From Clostridia bacterium (GTDB lineage Bacteria > Bacillota > Clostridia > Oscillospirales > CAG-272): a stretch of 6,158 nt of DNA. The position numbers and the translations under genes are program-made. Location of the stretch: the NCBI GenBank assembly GCA_024404475.1, contig JAKSPV010000086.1:1-6158 (forward strand). The letters run 5' to 3'. The notes under the pieces are model-generated. The model saw only the letters and a list, made by a program, of their open reading frames with translations, had not been told where the DNA came from and did no database searches. Positions 6,038 through 6,158 of the stretch are shown one piece after another (the first letter of the stretch is position 1; every line of letters begins with the position of its first letter).

Positions 6038-6067
6038 GTCGCACCCGGTGCTCCGCCCCGGGACGAC
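6038..6067. repeat. GC-rich inverted repeat in the tRNA spacer
   Basis: A two-part hairpin: GTCG (6038-6041) with CGAC (6064-6067) outside, and CCCGG (6044-6048) with CCGGG (6058-6062) inside, around a 9-base loop. It begins exactly where the repeated block 5983-6037 ends, and overlaps the first bases of the damaged tRNA copy. There is no T-run, so it is not a standard terminator. Confidence 0.6.
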
Positions 6068-6132
6068 CTGCTGATTACCGAACTTCGCTCCGCGAAGCTC
6101 CCACAGCTGCTCTACCACTGAGCCACACTAGC
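6063..6132 (-). pseudogene. Damaged partial copy of the tRNA-Thr gene with an anticodon-arm insertion
   Basis: On the - strand this copy keeps the 5' acceptor strand GCTAGTG (from 6132), the D arm and the start of the anticodon stem, identical to the intact tRNA. Where the intact gene has 4 bases between the shared blocks (5979-5982), this copy has 25 (6079-6103). These include the perfect hairpin CTTCGC-GGA-GCGAAG. Identity then resumes for 16 bases (6063-6078) through the 3' side of the anticodon stem and the variable loop. It ends at GGTCGT, where a GC-rich hairpin replaces the T arm and the 3' acceptor strand. It cannot form a normal cloverleaf, so a tRNA pseudogene or tRNA-derived repeat is the best description. 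An assembly chimera is possible, because the identity runs to the window edge. Confidence 0.75.
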
Positions 6133-6158
6133 ATCATCTTTATCGTTTGTCTGTTTCC
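6104..6158. repeat. 55-nt direct repeat, copy 2, running to the window edge
   Basis: This is the second copy of the block at 5983-6037, with no mismatch. It stops only because the window ends, so the true repeat may be longer. It includes the 5' half of the damaged tRNA copy and the same 26-bp flank. Confidence 0.95.

Noticed and set aside
5941..6158. CRISPR array
   Set aside because: There are only two unequal copies, the repeat matches a tRNA gene, and there are no cas genes or regular spacers.

Overview
The window reads as chromosomal DNA from a fairly GC-rich member of the Bacillota, probably a gut-type Clostridia lineage. The support is indirect: clear AGGAGG-type ribosome binding sites, SigA-type promoters, short GC-rich intrinsic terminators, a tRNA with an encoded CCA end, and gene families common in that group (GH35 beta-galactosidase, PHP histidinol-phosphatase, a BmrR-like MerR regulator, a Na/Pi cotransporter with a PhoU tail). 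No 16S rRNA gene or other marker gene is present, so the taxon is an inference.

Left part (1-1948, + strand): the last 74 codons of a GH35-type beta-galactosidase are followed after 18 bases by a PHP-family histidinol-phosphatase-like gene. Next comes a MerR/GyrI-domain regulator with its own promoter, whose 19-bp spacer is the hallmark of MerR-controlled promoters. The regulator ends at a strong intrinsic terminator. Middle part (1970-3904, + strand): a near-consensus promoter, an ~88-nt leader with a small hairpin, and a complete 585-residue Na/phosphate cotransporter with a C-terminal PhoU domain. A bidirectional terminator separates it from the convergent genes.

Right part (3907-6158, - strand): in transcription order there is a damaged partial copy of a tRNA-Thr gene at the window edge, a GC-rich hairpin spacer, an intact tRNA-Thr(CGU), a terminator, an amidohydrolase-2 family hydrolase, a second hairpin, and a 12-helix MFS transporter. 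Neither protein gene has room for a promoter between its upstream hairpin and its start codon, so they may depend on readthrough from the tRNA unit or on promoters inside the upstream gene.

Most of the window is ordinary metabolic and transport DNA. The part that standard annotation does not explain is 5963-6158: the 5' half of the tRNA-Thr gene plus its 26-bp upstream flank is repeated 121 bp away. The second copy has about 21 extra bases, containing a perfect hairpin, in the anticodon arm, and it lacks the T arm and the 3' acceptor strand. The identical block runs exactly to the last base of the window and is 55 nt long, so a tandem array and an assembly artefact both have to be considered.
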